Shown here piece by piece: positions 42,760-51,000 of a DNA stretch of 64,000 nt. Numbering within the stretch: the stretch's first letter is position 1; every line of letters starts with the position of its first letter. This DNA comes from CAYMRL01 sp964398985 (GTDB taxonomy: Bacteria > Deinococcota > Deinococci > Deinococcales > Trueperaceae). A model generated the notes under the pieces. That model ran no database searches. It saw nothing but the letters and a program-made list of their open reading frames with translations, and was not told the DNA's origin. The translations under genes were made by a program, and so were the position numbers. The DNA lies in contig CAYNOS010000001.1 of NCBI GenBank assembly GCA_964398985.1, positions 149,442 through 213,441 of the forward strand, read 5' to 3'.

Positions 42760-44226
42760 TTGACACTCGCCTCGATAATCCAAGGCGGCATGGGCGTCGC
42801 CGTCTCCAACTGGCGCCTGGCCAGAGCCGTCTCCTCGCTCGGGCAACTCGGCGTGGTCTCGGCCACCGGCATCGACAACGTGCTCGTCCGCCGCCTGCAG
42901 GATGGCGACACGGACGGAGTGATCCGCCGCGCCATGGCGGCCTTCCCGTTCCCCGAGGTCGTCAAGGCGGCGCTGCAGCGCTACTTCCGACCCGAGGGTC
43001 GAGCCCCGGGCAAGGCCTACCTGCGCCCGCCGATGCCCACCGTCGTCGACAACCACGTTCACCACGGGCTGGGGATGTTGGGCGCGTTCGTCGAGGTGTT
43101 CCTCGCCAAGGAGGGACACGCCGGTAAGGTCGGCGTCAACCTGCTGACCAAGATCCAGCTCCCGAACCTCGCGGCGCTCTACGGCGCCATGCTCGCAGGC
43201 GTCGACTACGTGTTGATGGGCGCCGGCATCCCACGCGAGGTGCCTGGGGCGTTGGACCGGCTCTCCCAACACCAGCCTGCCTCTTTCAGACTCGACATCA
43301 CCGAGTCCAGCGGCAGCAGCGCGTCCAACGAGTCGATGGTCTTCGATCCCGACGCGTTCGGAGCAGCGGGCGCCCCAGCCCTCAAGCGGCCCGACTTCCT
43401 GCCGATCGTCTCATCACACTCGCTGGCCAGCGTCTTGCAGAAGAAGTCGACCGGCGCCATCCAGGGCTTCGTCGTCGAGGGTCCGACCGCCGGCGGGCAC
43501 AACGCCCCACCGCGCGAGAAGAACGTCTTCGACGACAGTGGTCAGCCCGTCTACGGTGAGCGTGACCTGGTCGATATGGCGAAGATGCGCGAGCTCGGCC
43601 TGCCGTTCTGGCTGGCCGGCGGCTACGGCTCTCCCGAAGGGCTCGAGCGAGCCCAGGCGCTCGGTGCCGCCGGCATCCAGGTCGGCACCCTCTTTGCCTA
43701 CACGCGGGAGTCGGGGATCACCGCGAAGCTGAAGCGGGCGGTGATCGACCTGATCGCGGCCGGCCGCGCCGTGGTGCGCACCGATCCGCGCGCCTCGCCC
43801 ACCGGCTTCCCGTTCAAGGTCGTGGCGCTGCCCGGCACCGCCTCCGAGGACGACGTCTACCAGGAGCGCCGCCGTGTCTGCGACCTCGGCTACCTGCGCG
43901 AGGTCTATCGTCAGGACGACGGCAAGTACGGCTATCGCTGCGCCGCCGAGCCGGTCGCCGACTACGTCCGCAAGGGCGGAGACATCGCCGACACCGTCGG
44001 CCGCAAGTGCCTGTGCAACGCCCTGATGGCCGATGTGGGACTGGGCCAGGCGCGCAAGCGCGGCATCGAGGAGCCTGCTCTGGTGACCAGCGGCGACGAC
44101 CTCGCTGCCATCGTGCCGCTGCTCGGCGAGGACGGAGAGTACGGCGCCGTCGATGTGATCGGGTACCTGCTCGGCGCCGAGGCGACGGCTCAGGTCAAGG
44201 TCGCGGTAGCCGCCGAGGCAGCGTAG
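42760..44226 (+). CDS. Nitronate monooxygenase-like flavoprotein
   Basis: 488 aa from a TTG at 42760; a GTG at 42730 reads in frame but family proteins start near SIIQGGMGVAVSNWRLARAV. FMN TIM barrel with GVNLLTKIQLPN, the phosphate-site segment GFVVEGPTAGGHNAPPR and WLAGGYGSPEGLERAQALGAAGIQVGT. The C-terminus has a Cys-rich tail (GYRCAAEP, GRKCLCNALMADVG). The family oxidises nitronates; this long form is less characterised and may act on other substrates. A TATGGT box lies nine bases before the TTG. Confidence 0.85.
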   Translation: MTLASIIQGGMGVAVSNWRLARAVSSLGQLGVVSATGIDNVLVRRLQDGDTDGVIRRAMAAFPFPEVVKAALQRYFRPEGRAPGKAYLRPPMPTVVDNHVHHGLGMLGAFVEVFLAKEGHAGKVGVNLLTKIQLPNLAALYGAMLAGVDYVLMGAGIPREVPGALDRLSQHQPASFRLDITESSGSSASNESMVFDPDAFGAAGAPALKRPDFLPIVSSHSLASVLQKKSTGAIQGFVVEGPTAGGHNAPPREKNVFDDSGQPVYGERDLVDMAKMRELGLPFWLAGGYGSPEGLERAQALGAAGIQVGTLFAYTRESGITAKLKRAVIDLIAAGRAVVRTDPRASPTGFPFKVVALPGTASEDDVYQERRRVCDLGYLREVYRQDDGKYGYRCAAEPVADYVRKGGDIADTVGRKCLCNALMADVGLGQARKRGIEEPALVTSGDDLAAIVPLLGEDGEYGAVDVIGYLLGAEATAQVKVAVAAEAA

Positions 44227-44308
44227 GCCAAGCGCTGCACGCGGTCGCCGGCCTAGCCGAGTAAGGCACCTCGCTTCGCTCCAACAAGAAGTCTGACAGC
44301 ATGGCAAC

Positions 44309-44797
44309 GTGATAACGATACTTGCCGTGCGCCGCTCGCTGATCGCTGCCGCGATCGTGGTACTCGCCGTCTTCAGCGCTGCCAACGCCCAAAACTGGGC
44401 CGGTATCCGTAGCGGCTATCCGCTCGGGGTCACGCTGCACTACGGCATGAAGAACGCGCTCGCCAACGGGTTCGACCTGCGCATCAGCGGTCGCATCACC
44501 GCTCAAGGAGGCGCGGCCCGCGTCGGCATCGGGGTCGACGCCATGGGCAACGTCGCGGCCGAGGGACCTTTCAGCGTCTACGTTGGGGCTGGACCGGCCA
44601 TCGAGTTCGGCAACGGTGGTGCGTGGCTCGACCTGCATGCCCTCGCGGGCGGCGAGTTCCGCTTCGTCGACTTCGGGCTGGCGCCGCTTGGCTTGTTCGT
44701 GGAAGCCACGCTTGGCGGCTCGATCGGTCTCGGCGCCGGCTCCTCTGCGCAGATCCCGACCTTCGGCGTGGCGGTAGGAGTGAACTACCACTTCTGA
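44309..44797 (+). CDS. Secreted beta-rich, outer-membrane-like hypothetical protein
   Basis: 162 aa. A signal peptide (about residues 1-27, ending AANAQ) leads to alternating hydrophobic/Gly-rich strands typical of small beta-barrels, and the last residue is Phe (VGVNYHF), as in outer-membrane proteins recognised by BamA. No known family. GTG start at 44309, with CAGCAT six bases upstream as a possible weak leaderless box; a GTG at 44327 is a later candidate. Supports a diderm envelope. Confidence 0.65.
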   Translation: MITILAVRRSLIAAAIVVLAVFSAANAQNWAGIRSGYPLGVTLHYGMKNALANGFDLRISGRITAQGGAARVGIGVDAMGNVAAEGPFSVYVGAGPAIEFGNGGAWLDLHALAGGEFRFVDFGLAPLGLFVEATLGGSIGLGAGSSAQIPTFGVAVGVNYHF

Positions 44798-44876
44798 CAG
44801 GGTCAGCCGACCCTCGCAACTCCTCACCCTGACCCGCTAGCCTGTCAGGTAGCGACACCCGGGAGGAGGCGTCAGC

Positions 44877-45101
44877 ATGAGCGACTGGCCGGCATTCGTC
44901 GAAGGCGAGAGCGTCCTGGCAGCGGTGTGTCCCACCTGCGACGGCGTGGTCGAGGTGCCCGAGCCCGTGATCGGCATGGAGGTGGAGTGCCCAGAGTGCG
45001 AGGACCTGCTGCTGGTGGTCGACCTGGAGCCGCTGATCCTGGCGTCGAGCTCGGATCCTGACGAGATCCCGTCTCGCCGCGACGAGGAGCGCGAGGAATG
45101 A
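44877..45101 (+). CDS. LysW-like zinc-ribbon carrier-type protein
   Basis: 74 aa. A zinc ribbon has C18, C21, C38 and C41 in CPTC...CPEC, followed by the LysW segment LLLVVDLEPLILASS. LysW/ArgW proteins carry amino-acid intermediates on their C-terminal Glu during lysine or arginine synthesis in Thermus and Deinococcus. Here the EDWGE tail is missing, though the chain still ends in a charged run ending in Glu (RRDEEREE). GGGAGGAGG precedes the ATG. No lysine genes are nearby, so carrier function is not certain. Confidence 0.7.
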   Translation: MSDWPAFVEGESVLAAVCPTCDGVVEVPEPVIGMEVECPECEDLLLVVDLEPLILASSSDPDEIPSRRDEEREE

Positions 45102-45181
45102 GGCGCGCACGAATCATCACATCGGGGCTCTGGTCGCACCCTCGCATTGACTCCGTCAACGCCTTGGCGGAGAATCGCAGC

Positions 45182-45901
45182 ATGACCCACTCCAGCAAGT
45201 CAAAAGTGTCCGCGTGGCTGCGGCTGTCGCTACTGTTGATCTTGGCGCTCGTCATCGCCTCGTGCCGCCCCGCCCCGGTCAGCCCGTTCGCCGGCCGCAC
45301 GGTTCTCTACTACGTCGACTCGGTGGTGGGAACGGACGCGGCCCTCGTGAGCCTCGAGGCCGCCGAGGCCCAGAACGGTCTGACCCTGGTGGTCACCGAC
45401 GACGTCGAGTTCGAGAACGACCTAGCCGCGGGGCCCGACCTAGTCGTCTACTTCCGGCAGGATGGTGTCGACTTCCCGGGCGGGCACCTCCAGGCTCTGC
45501 TTGATTGGGTCGCCGATGGCGGGCACTTGGTCTTCACCCACTGGGACATGGGCATTGGCGCCGAAAGCCTGGCCAACGCTCTCGAGAGCGGCTTCGACTT
45601 CACGGAGAACTACGACGCGATGTTGGTCACGGGCGCCTCGCTCGCCGGAGGCCTGAGCTCCACGACGATCGACCTCACCAACGCCGGTTGGGGGACCTAC
45701 AACGTGGGCCTCACGACCGGCGGCAGCGCCACGGCCATGGCATTCTACGAGGGCACCGCCGTCCCGGCCATCGTCAGAGGCAACGGCGGCCAAACCTACA
45801 TGGTCGGCTACCTGAACGACGCCGTTTCGACCACCGACGGGTCCCGCCTCTACACCAACATCTTCCGCGCCGCCCTCGAGCATCTGGCGCTCGTGGAGTA
45901 G
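45182..45901 (+). CDS. Lipoprotein with ThuA/GATase1-like domain
   Basis: 239 aa from the ATG at 45182, chosen because it puts a lipoprotein signal at the N-terminus (LLLILALVIASC, lipobox Cys31) and has GGAGA upstream; an earlier ATG at 45098 overlapping the LysW-like stop is possible but gives a long odd leader. The mature part has TVLYYVDSVVGTDAALVSLEAAEAQNG, HLQALLDWVADGGHLVFTHWDMG and a trailing AIVRGNGGQTYMVGYLND, resembling a type 1 glutamine-amidotransferase/ThuA fold. Binding role is likely; an enzymatic role is not shown. Confidence 0.72.
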   Translation: MTHSSKSKVSAWLRLSLLLILALVIASCRPAPVSPFAGRTVLYYVDSVVGTDAALVSLEAAEAQNGLTLVVTDDVEFENDLAAGPDLVVYFRQDGVDFPGGHLQALLDWVADGGHLVFTHWDMGIGAESLANALESGFDFTENYDAMLVTGASLAGGLSSTTIDLTNAGWGTYNVGLTTGGSATAMAFYEGTAVPAIVRGNGGQTYMVGYLNDAVSTTDGSRLYTNIFRAALEHLALVE

Positions 45902-45940
45902 CCCAGAGCCTGACCAGTCGGGCTGGCCTGCGGCCCGTCG

Positions 45941-45981
45941 GCGAGGAGGACCTCCTAAGTCGGGAGGTTCTCCTCGCTTTT
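45941..45981 (+). terminator. Strong rho-independent terminator
   Basis: A 15-bp stem (GCGAGGAGGACCTCC with GGAGGTTCTCCTCGC, one G-U pair) with a 7-base loop is followed directly by TTTT. It ends the lipoprotein transcript. It is the clearest intrinsic terminator in the window. Confidence 0.9.
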
Positions 45982-46045
45982 CGCCGGTTTCGGGGCCGGA
46001 TATCCGCGTGAGTCTCCGCTGAAGGCCGGCTCTCGCTGCATGTTC

Positions 46046-46074
46046 TTGACGAATCCCGTATACGGCGCTATAAT
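46046..46074 (+). promoter_or_regulatory. Near-consensus promoter TTGACG-N17-TATAAT
   Basis: TTGACG at 46046-46051, 17 bases, a perfect TATAAT at 46069-46074. Predicted start of transcription near 46081. It is the best match to sigma-70 in the window and is oriented towards the flavodoxin gene, 214 bases upstream of its ATG. Confidence 0.85.
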
Positions 46075-46083
46075 TCCCTAATC

Positions 46084-46106
46084 AGCGCCCACGTGGGCGC
46101 TTTCTT
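46084..46106 (+). terminator. 18-bp perfect palindrome plus U-rich tail at the 5' end of the transcript
   Basis: AGCGCCCAC/GTGGGCGCT (46084-46101) is followed by TTTCTT and then CGTTTT. It lies a few bases after the predicted start of transcription. It may act as an early terminator/attenuator, a short regulatory RNA, a protective 5' hairpin or a dyad operator. See the finding. Confidence 0.55.
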
Positions 46107-46294
46107 CGTTTTGGCTACCCAACACCACCTTGCTTCCGAGAGACGCGCCGGCCGGCAGCCGGACTGCCGCCCCAGCTGACGCGAAGCGTGGCAGTCGGGA
46201 CTCCCACCCCTACCGGACCTCGCACGCCGATGCCACAGTGCCGTCAAGTAACGCCGTCCTCGGCCTCGACGTGGCCGCTGAGGGAGGGAGCGAG
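46107..46294 (+). other. Leader region of the flavodoxin gene, no gene seen
   Basis: About 190 bases between the hairpin and the flavodoxin start. The frame leading into the gene is open, but the sequence (CCGGCCGGCAGCC, CACAGTGCC) shows no conserved start and no other gene. GGCAGCCGGACTGCC is a small inverted repeat. A folded regulatory leader is possible; I recognise no known riboswitch. Confidence 0.4.
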
Positions 46295-46879
46295 ATGCGA
46301 GCACTGGTCGTCTACGAATCGCACTTCGGCAACACGATGGACGTGGCGCATGCAGTGTTGAGTGGCCTGAGGCAGAGGTTCGACGCCGAGATCCTCGAGG
46401 TGGTGAGTGCCCCGCGCGATGTCGCCGTCGGCTTCGATCTCCTGGTGCTGGGTGCCCCCACGCATGCGTTCGGGTTGAGTCGCCCGGAGACCCGCAGCGA
46501 CGCGGTCAAGCAGGGAGCCGAGGCCGCGGCCGACGAGATCGGCATGCGCGAGTGGTTGAACGATCTGGACGCGCTGCCGTCCAGTTGCCGGGTCGCCGTG
46601 TTCGGTACCACGGTCGTCAAGCCGCGTCTGGTGGCTTCCTTGGGAACCGCTGCCGGAGCTCTGGAACGCCGGCTGCGGCGCATGGGGTTGCAGGTGATCC
46701 TCCCGGCCGAACAGTTCTGGGTCGAAGGCGTCAAGGGGCCGCTCGTAGAGGGCGAGGAGGCGAGGGCGCGAGAGTGGGGAGCGTCCCTGGCTCTGGCGGC
46801 GATGAGCGCTCGTCCCAGCGTGGGCCGCGAAGCCGGCGCCGCTCGTTCGGTCGCGTCGCGGGTGCCGCCTTCGGCGTAG
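46295..46879 (+). CDS. Flavodoxin-like protein
   Basis: 194 aa from the ATG at 46295 (GAGGGAGGGAG upstream). ALVVYESHFGNTMDVAHAV is the FMN phosphate loop, LLVLGAPTHAFGLSRPETR the second loop and VAVFGTTVVKPRLVASLGTAA the third, as in flavodoxin/MIOX-type flavodoxin proteins. Low-potential electron carrier or flavin-binding stress protein. The Ala/Pro-rich tail is probably unstructured. Expressed from the strong promoter at 46046-46074. Confidence 0.87.
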   Translation: MRALVVYESHFGNTMDVAHAVLSGLRQRFDAEILEVVSAPRDVAVGFDLLVLGAPTHAFGLSRPETRSDAVKQGAEAAADEIGMREWLNDLDALPSSCRVAVFGTTVVKPRLVASLGTAAGALERRLRRMGLQVILPAEQFWVEGVKGPLVEGEEARAREWGASLALAAMSARPSVGREAGAARSVASRVPPSA

Positions 46880-46889
46880 CCGCCCCTGG

Positions 46890-47945
46890 CTAGAGGCGCT
46901 CCGCGACTTCCGGCACACCGGAGCGCGCCGCGGCGTAGATGGCCTCGACGAGCGCCACTGCCTTGATGCCTTCGCGCCCGTCGATCGCCGGCGGGCGCCT
47001 CTCGTCCAACGCCGCCAGCAGATCCTGGTACTGCAGCAGGTGGTTCGCGAACGAGATCGCCATCGGGTCGGACGAGCCGCCACGGCCGGCGCCACCGTAC
47101 TTCGCGAGCAGGCGCTCGCGCTCGGCGTCGCCACCACTGCGACTTCGCCAGTCGACGAGCATGTCGTCCTCTATCTTCAGGAACCCTTCCGTGCCGTGAA
47201 CGTGCAGGGCCTTGGGGCTGCCTGGCCACAATGAGGTGGCCGCCGAGACCAAGCCGAGGGCGCCGCTCGCGTAGCGCAGCGCCGCGACCAGCGTGTCCTC
47301 GACCTCGATGCGCTCGTGATTCAGGGTGGCAGCGAACGCCGACACCTCGGTCACCGGCCCGGCGAGCCACTGCAACAGGTCGATCTGGTGGATCGCCTGG
47401 TTCATCAGCGCGCCGCCGCCGTCCAGCGCCAGCGTCCCGCGCCACGCGCCGCTGTCGTAGTACGCCTGGTCGCGCCACCACTTGACGTAGGCGTCGACCT
47501 GCAGGAGCCGGCCGAGCCGCCCCTCGCTCAGCGCGCGCTTGGCGAACGCGTTGGCGGGGGCGAAGCGGCTCATGAAGATGGCGGCGACCACCACCCCGGC
47601 CGCCTCGGCAGCCTCGACGAGGCGCCGCGCGCGCTCCACCGTTATCTCGAGTGGTTTCTCGACGACCACGTGTTTGCCGGCCCCTATCGCGATCAGCGCG
47701 GGCTCGAGGTGTGCTCCCGAAGGGGTGCAGATGCTGACGATGTCGACGCCCCGATGAGCGACGGCTTCCTCGACCGACCCGAAGGCGGTGACGCCGTGCT
47801 TCGCGGCCAACTGCTTGCCGCGGTCGCTGCGGCCGCCCACTACCCCGACGAGTCTGGCGTTTGGCAGGCCCTCGACCGCGAAGATGTGGGCCGCGGCGAT
47901 GTTGCCGGGTCCCACCACGGCCACTCCGTAGCTCTTGTCGGCCAA
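46890..47945 (-). CDS. Gfo/Idh/MocA-family oxidoreductase
   Basis: 351 aa from a TTG at 47945, supported by GGAAGGGAG; a GTG at 47972 is the alternative. NAD(P)-binding VAVVGPGNIAAAHI and the family EKP motif (VVVEKPLEIT) identify the fold; the C-terminal part has GGGALMNQAIHQIDLLQWL, in which the Gln-x-x-His pair is typical of the active site. Oxidises or epimerises a sugar or inositol. No sugar genes are adjacent. Converges with the flavodoxin gene. Confidence 0.9.
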   Translation of the reverse strand: MADKSYGVAVVGPGNIAAAHIFAVEGLPNARLVGVVGGRSDRGKQLAAKHGVTAFGSVEEAVAHRGVDIVSICTPSGAHLEPALIAIGAGKHVVVEKPLEITVERARRLVEAAEAAGVVVAAIFMSRFAPANAFAKRALSEGRLGRLLQVDAYVKWWRDQAYYDSGAWRGTLALDGGGALMNQAIHQIDLLQWLAGPVTEVSAFAATLNHERIEVEDTLVAALRYASGALGLVSAATSLWPGSPKALHVHGTEGFLKIEDDMLVDWRSRSGGDAERERLLAKYGGAGRGGSSDPMAISFANHLLQYQDLLAALDERRPPAIDGREGIKAVALVEAIYAAARSGVPEVAERL

Positions 47946-48080
47946 ACCGGCTCCCTTCCGCAACCGCCCCACGGCGACTGATGGACTGGCACGAGGATAA
48001 CCGCCTCCCGTCTGGGGCCGCCCGGGGGAGCCGACGACCCCGTGCTAGCCTTCGCTCATCTCGAGCCAGGGAGGTTGCCC

Positions 48081-51000
48081 ATGTCCTCGCGAAGCCACCG
48101 CGCCCTCCTAGACGCGACTCGCGCCCTCGCCCTGACCCTCCTCGCCGTTGCCCTTCCCGCATTGGCGGCCGCGCAGGAGACCATCGTTCCCGAGCGCTAC
48201 GCCATCACTCTCAGCGCCACCGATCTGCCAGGCAACGACAGACAGGTCATCTACGACGTCACGCTCGAACGTTGTCACGTCGCTTGTCTCCGAGACCGCG
48301 GTTGTGCCGCGTTCACCTTCGACCAGCGCAATGGCGTGTGCTTCCTGAAGGAGGCCGCCGGCGTTCCGGTCGCGTTCGAAGGAGCGTTCTCGGGCGTCAT
48401 CGCCGAGCAAGGCGCAGGCGTGACCGAGCGAGCCCGCGCGGCCGCGGCCGACCTGGCGTTCCTCGACGCGTTCGACTTCGAGTTCGCGCGGGCTCGGGCC
48501 CAGGCGATGGCCGAGGACTACCCGGCCGAAGGCATCGGGGCCGAGGAGTGGTTGAGGCTCGCCGGTCGGCAATCGCTGGCGGGCGAGATCGCCTACACGG
48601 GAGCGGCCATCACCGCGTCGGACAGCGGCGAGGCATGGTTCCACCACGCCCGGGCACTGGCCGACCAGGCCGCAGTCGCCCGCACCGACGTCTACGACCT
48701 CTACAGGCGCGCCGGCGCCGCCGCCATCAACGCCGTCCTGCGGTCTGAGGGCCTCGCGCGCGCCGAGGCGCTACTGGTCCTGGCGCGAGCGCTGGAAGGC
48801 ACCTACCGAGGCTCGCTGGCTCTCGACGCCGTCAAGCAGGCCGACCGACTGTCCCCGAACATCGCCCCCGAGCTCCTGGCGCGGCTGCAGGAGGCGCACG
48901 GCTTCCGGGTTCTGAGCCACGACGTGGACGCCAGCACCGCCTCTCCAAGGATCTGCGTGACGTTCTCCGAGGAGCTGACCGCCGGACGCGACTACGCGCA
49001 GTTCGTTCAACGAGCCGCCGCCGCGCTGGCGGTCGAGGCCGAGGGACAGCAGCTGTGCCTGAGCGGTGTCGTGTACGGCCAGAGCTACAGCCTCACGCTG
49101 CGCGCCGGTCTGCCTAGCGCGCAGGGCGAGACGCTCACGACCGACGTGCCGCTTCACGTCTACATCAGGGACCGCAGCCCCTCGGTGAGCTTCCCGGGAC
49201 GCGCCTACGTGCTGCCGGCGCGCGGCCCGCGAGCACTGCCCGTCGAGACGGTCAACGCCGGCGCGCTGGAACTGACCCTCCTGCACGTAGCCGACCGCAA
49301 CCTCGTCACGGCGCTGCGCGACGGCAACTTCCTGCAGGCGCTCAGCGTCTGGGAGGGCGAGCGCTTCGAATCGTTGCGGGCCGAGACGGTCTGGTCGGGC
49401 GAGGCTGAGGTGGCCAGCGTGCTCAACCAGGCGACCGTCTCGCTGTTGCCGCTCGACGAGATCGGCGAGATGGGGCCCGGCGTCTACGTTCTGCGAGCCT
49501 GGGTCGCCGGCAGCGACCCGTACGAAGCGCCGCCCGCGACGCAGTGGTTCATCGTCTCGGACCTCGGGATCACGACCTTGAGCGGTGCCGACGGCGTGCA
49601 CGTAGTGGTCCAGCGCCTCTCCGACGCTCGGCCGGCTGCCGGGGTGAACGTCTCGTTGGTGGCCCGCTCCAACCGCGTGCTGGCAGAGCTGACGACCGAC
49701 GCGCAGGGCCACGTCGCCTTCCCGGCCACGCTGGCGCTGGGCATCGGGAACGCGGCTCCGGCGATGGTGATGATCGACGCCGGCGAAGACTTCGCGATGC
49801 TCTCGCTCGAGGAGAGCGAGTTCGATCTCACCGACCGCGGGGTTGCAGGGCGCGAGGCGCCTGGCCCGCTCGATGTCTTCCTGACCCCAGACCGCGGTGT
49901 CTACCGGCCGGGCGAGACGGTCAACCTGACGATCCTGACGCGCGACGCGCAGGCGCGCGCCGTCACCGGTCTGCCACTGACCGTCAGGCTACTGCGTCCC
50001 GACGGCGTCGAGTACGCGAGCGTCGTCGACACCGGCGACCTTGCCGGCGGCCACGTGATCGCTCTGCAGCTCGGCAACGACGTGCCGCGCGGCGCTTGGC
50101 GGGTCGAGACCTTGATCGACCCGACGGCTCCGCCTCTCGTCAGCCGCACGTTGCTGGTGGAGGACTTCATCCCCGAGCGGATCGACGTCGAGATCGCTCT
50201 GCCGGGCGACGGTCTGCTCGACCCCGCCGCTGCGCCGTCTCTCCTGCTCTCCGCCAGCCACTTGTTCGGCGCGCCGGCGGCGGGCATGAGCGTCAGCGGC
50301 AGCGTGCGGGTCGCTGCCATCAGCGAGCTCCCCAATTGGCCGGGCTACAGCTTCGGTCGCTTCGACCAGCGTACCGACACCCAGATGCGGCCCCTGATCG
50401 CCGGCCTGAGGACCGACGGCGCCGGCCACTTGGAGGTGCCGTTGGGGCTGGAGCGCCTGACCCTGGAGGCCAGACCCTTCGAGATGACGGTCATCGCCAC
50501 CGTCAGTGACGGAGCGTCTCGCCCCGTCGAGCGCTCGCTGACCCGGACTCTGAGACCCACTGCCGCGGTGGTGGGCATCCGCCCCTCGTTCGAGGGACCG
50601 TTGCCGGAGGGCTCCGTGGCCGAGTTCGACCTCGTCATCGTCGACCCTGACGGCACCGCGGGGTCCGGCGAGGTGACCTGGCAGGTCGACAGGGTCGAGA
50701 CTCGCTACCAGTGGTATTCCGTCGGCAGCAACTGGTACTGGGAACCGGTCACCGAACGGCAACGCGTGCTGGAGGGCAGCGTGACGATCACTGGGAACCC
50801 GGTGCGCGTCACCGTGCCCGTCGCCTGGGGGACGTACGAGATCCGCGCCACCAGTGCCCGACAACCGGCGGCCGGCGCCTCGCTGCCGTTCGCGGCCGGC
50901 TGGGCCGCGGCCGACGCCACCCGTGAGACCCCGGACCTGCTCGCCGCAGCGCTCGACAAGGCCAGCTACGAGCCCGGCGAGGTGGCGCTGCTGAGGCTGG

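Noticed and set aside
46084..46106. Considered as a simple terminator of the lipoprotein transcript
   Set aside because: A much better terminator with U-run already lies at 45941-45981, and the perfect palindrome sits at +4 of a strong promoter, so it is reported as a separate element.
46107..46294. Possible FMN riboswitch before the flavodoxin gene
   Set aside because: I do not see the conserved FMN-element core sequences. It is left as an unexplained leader.
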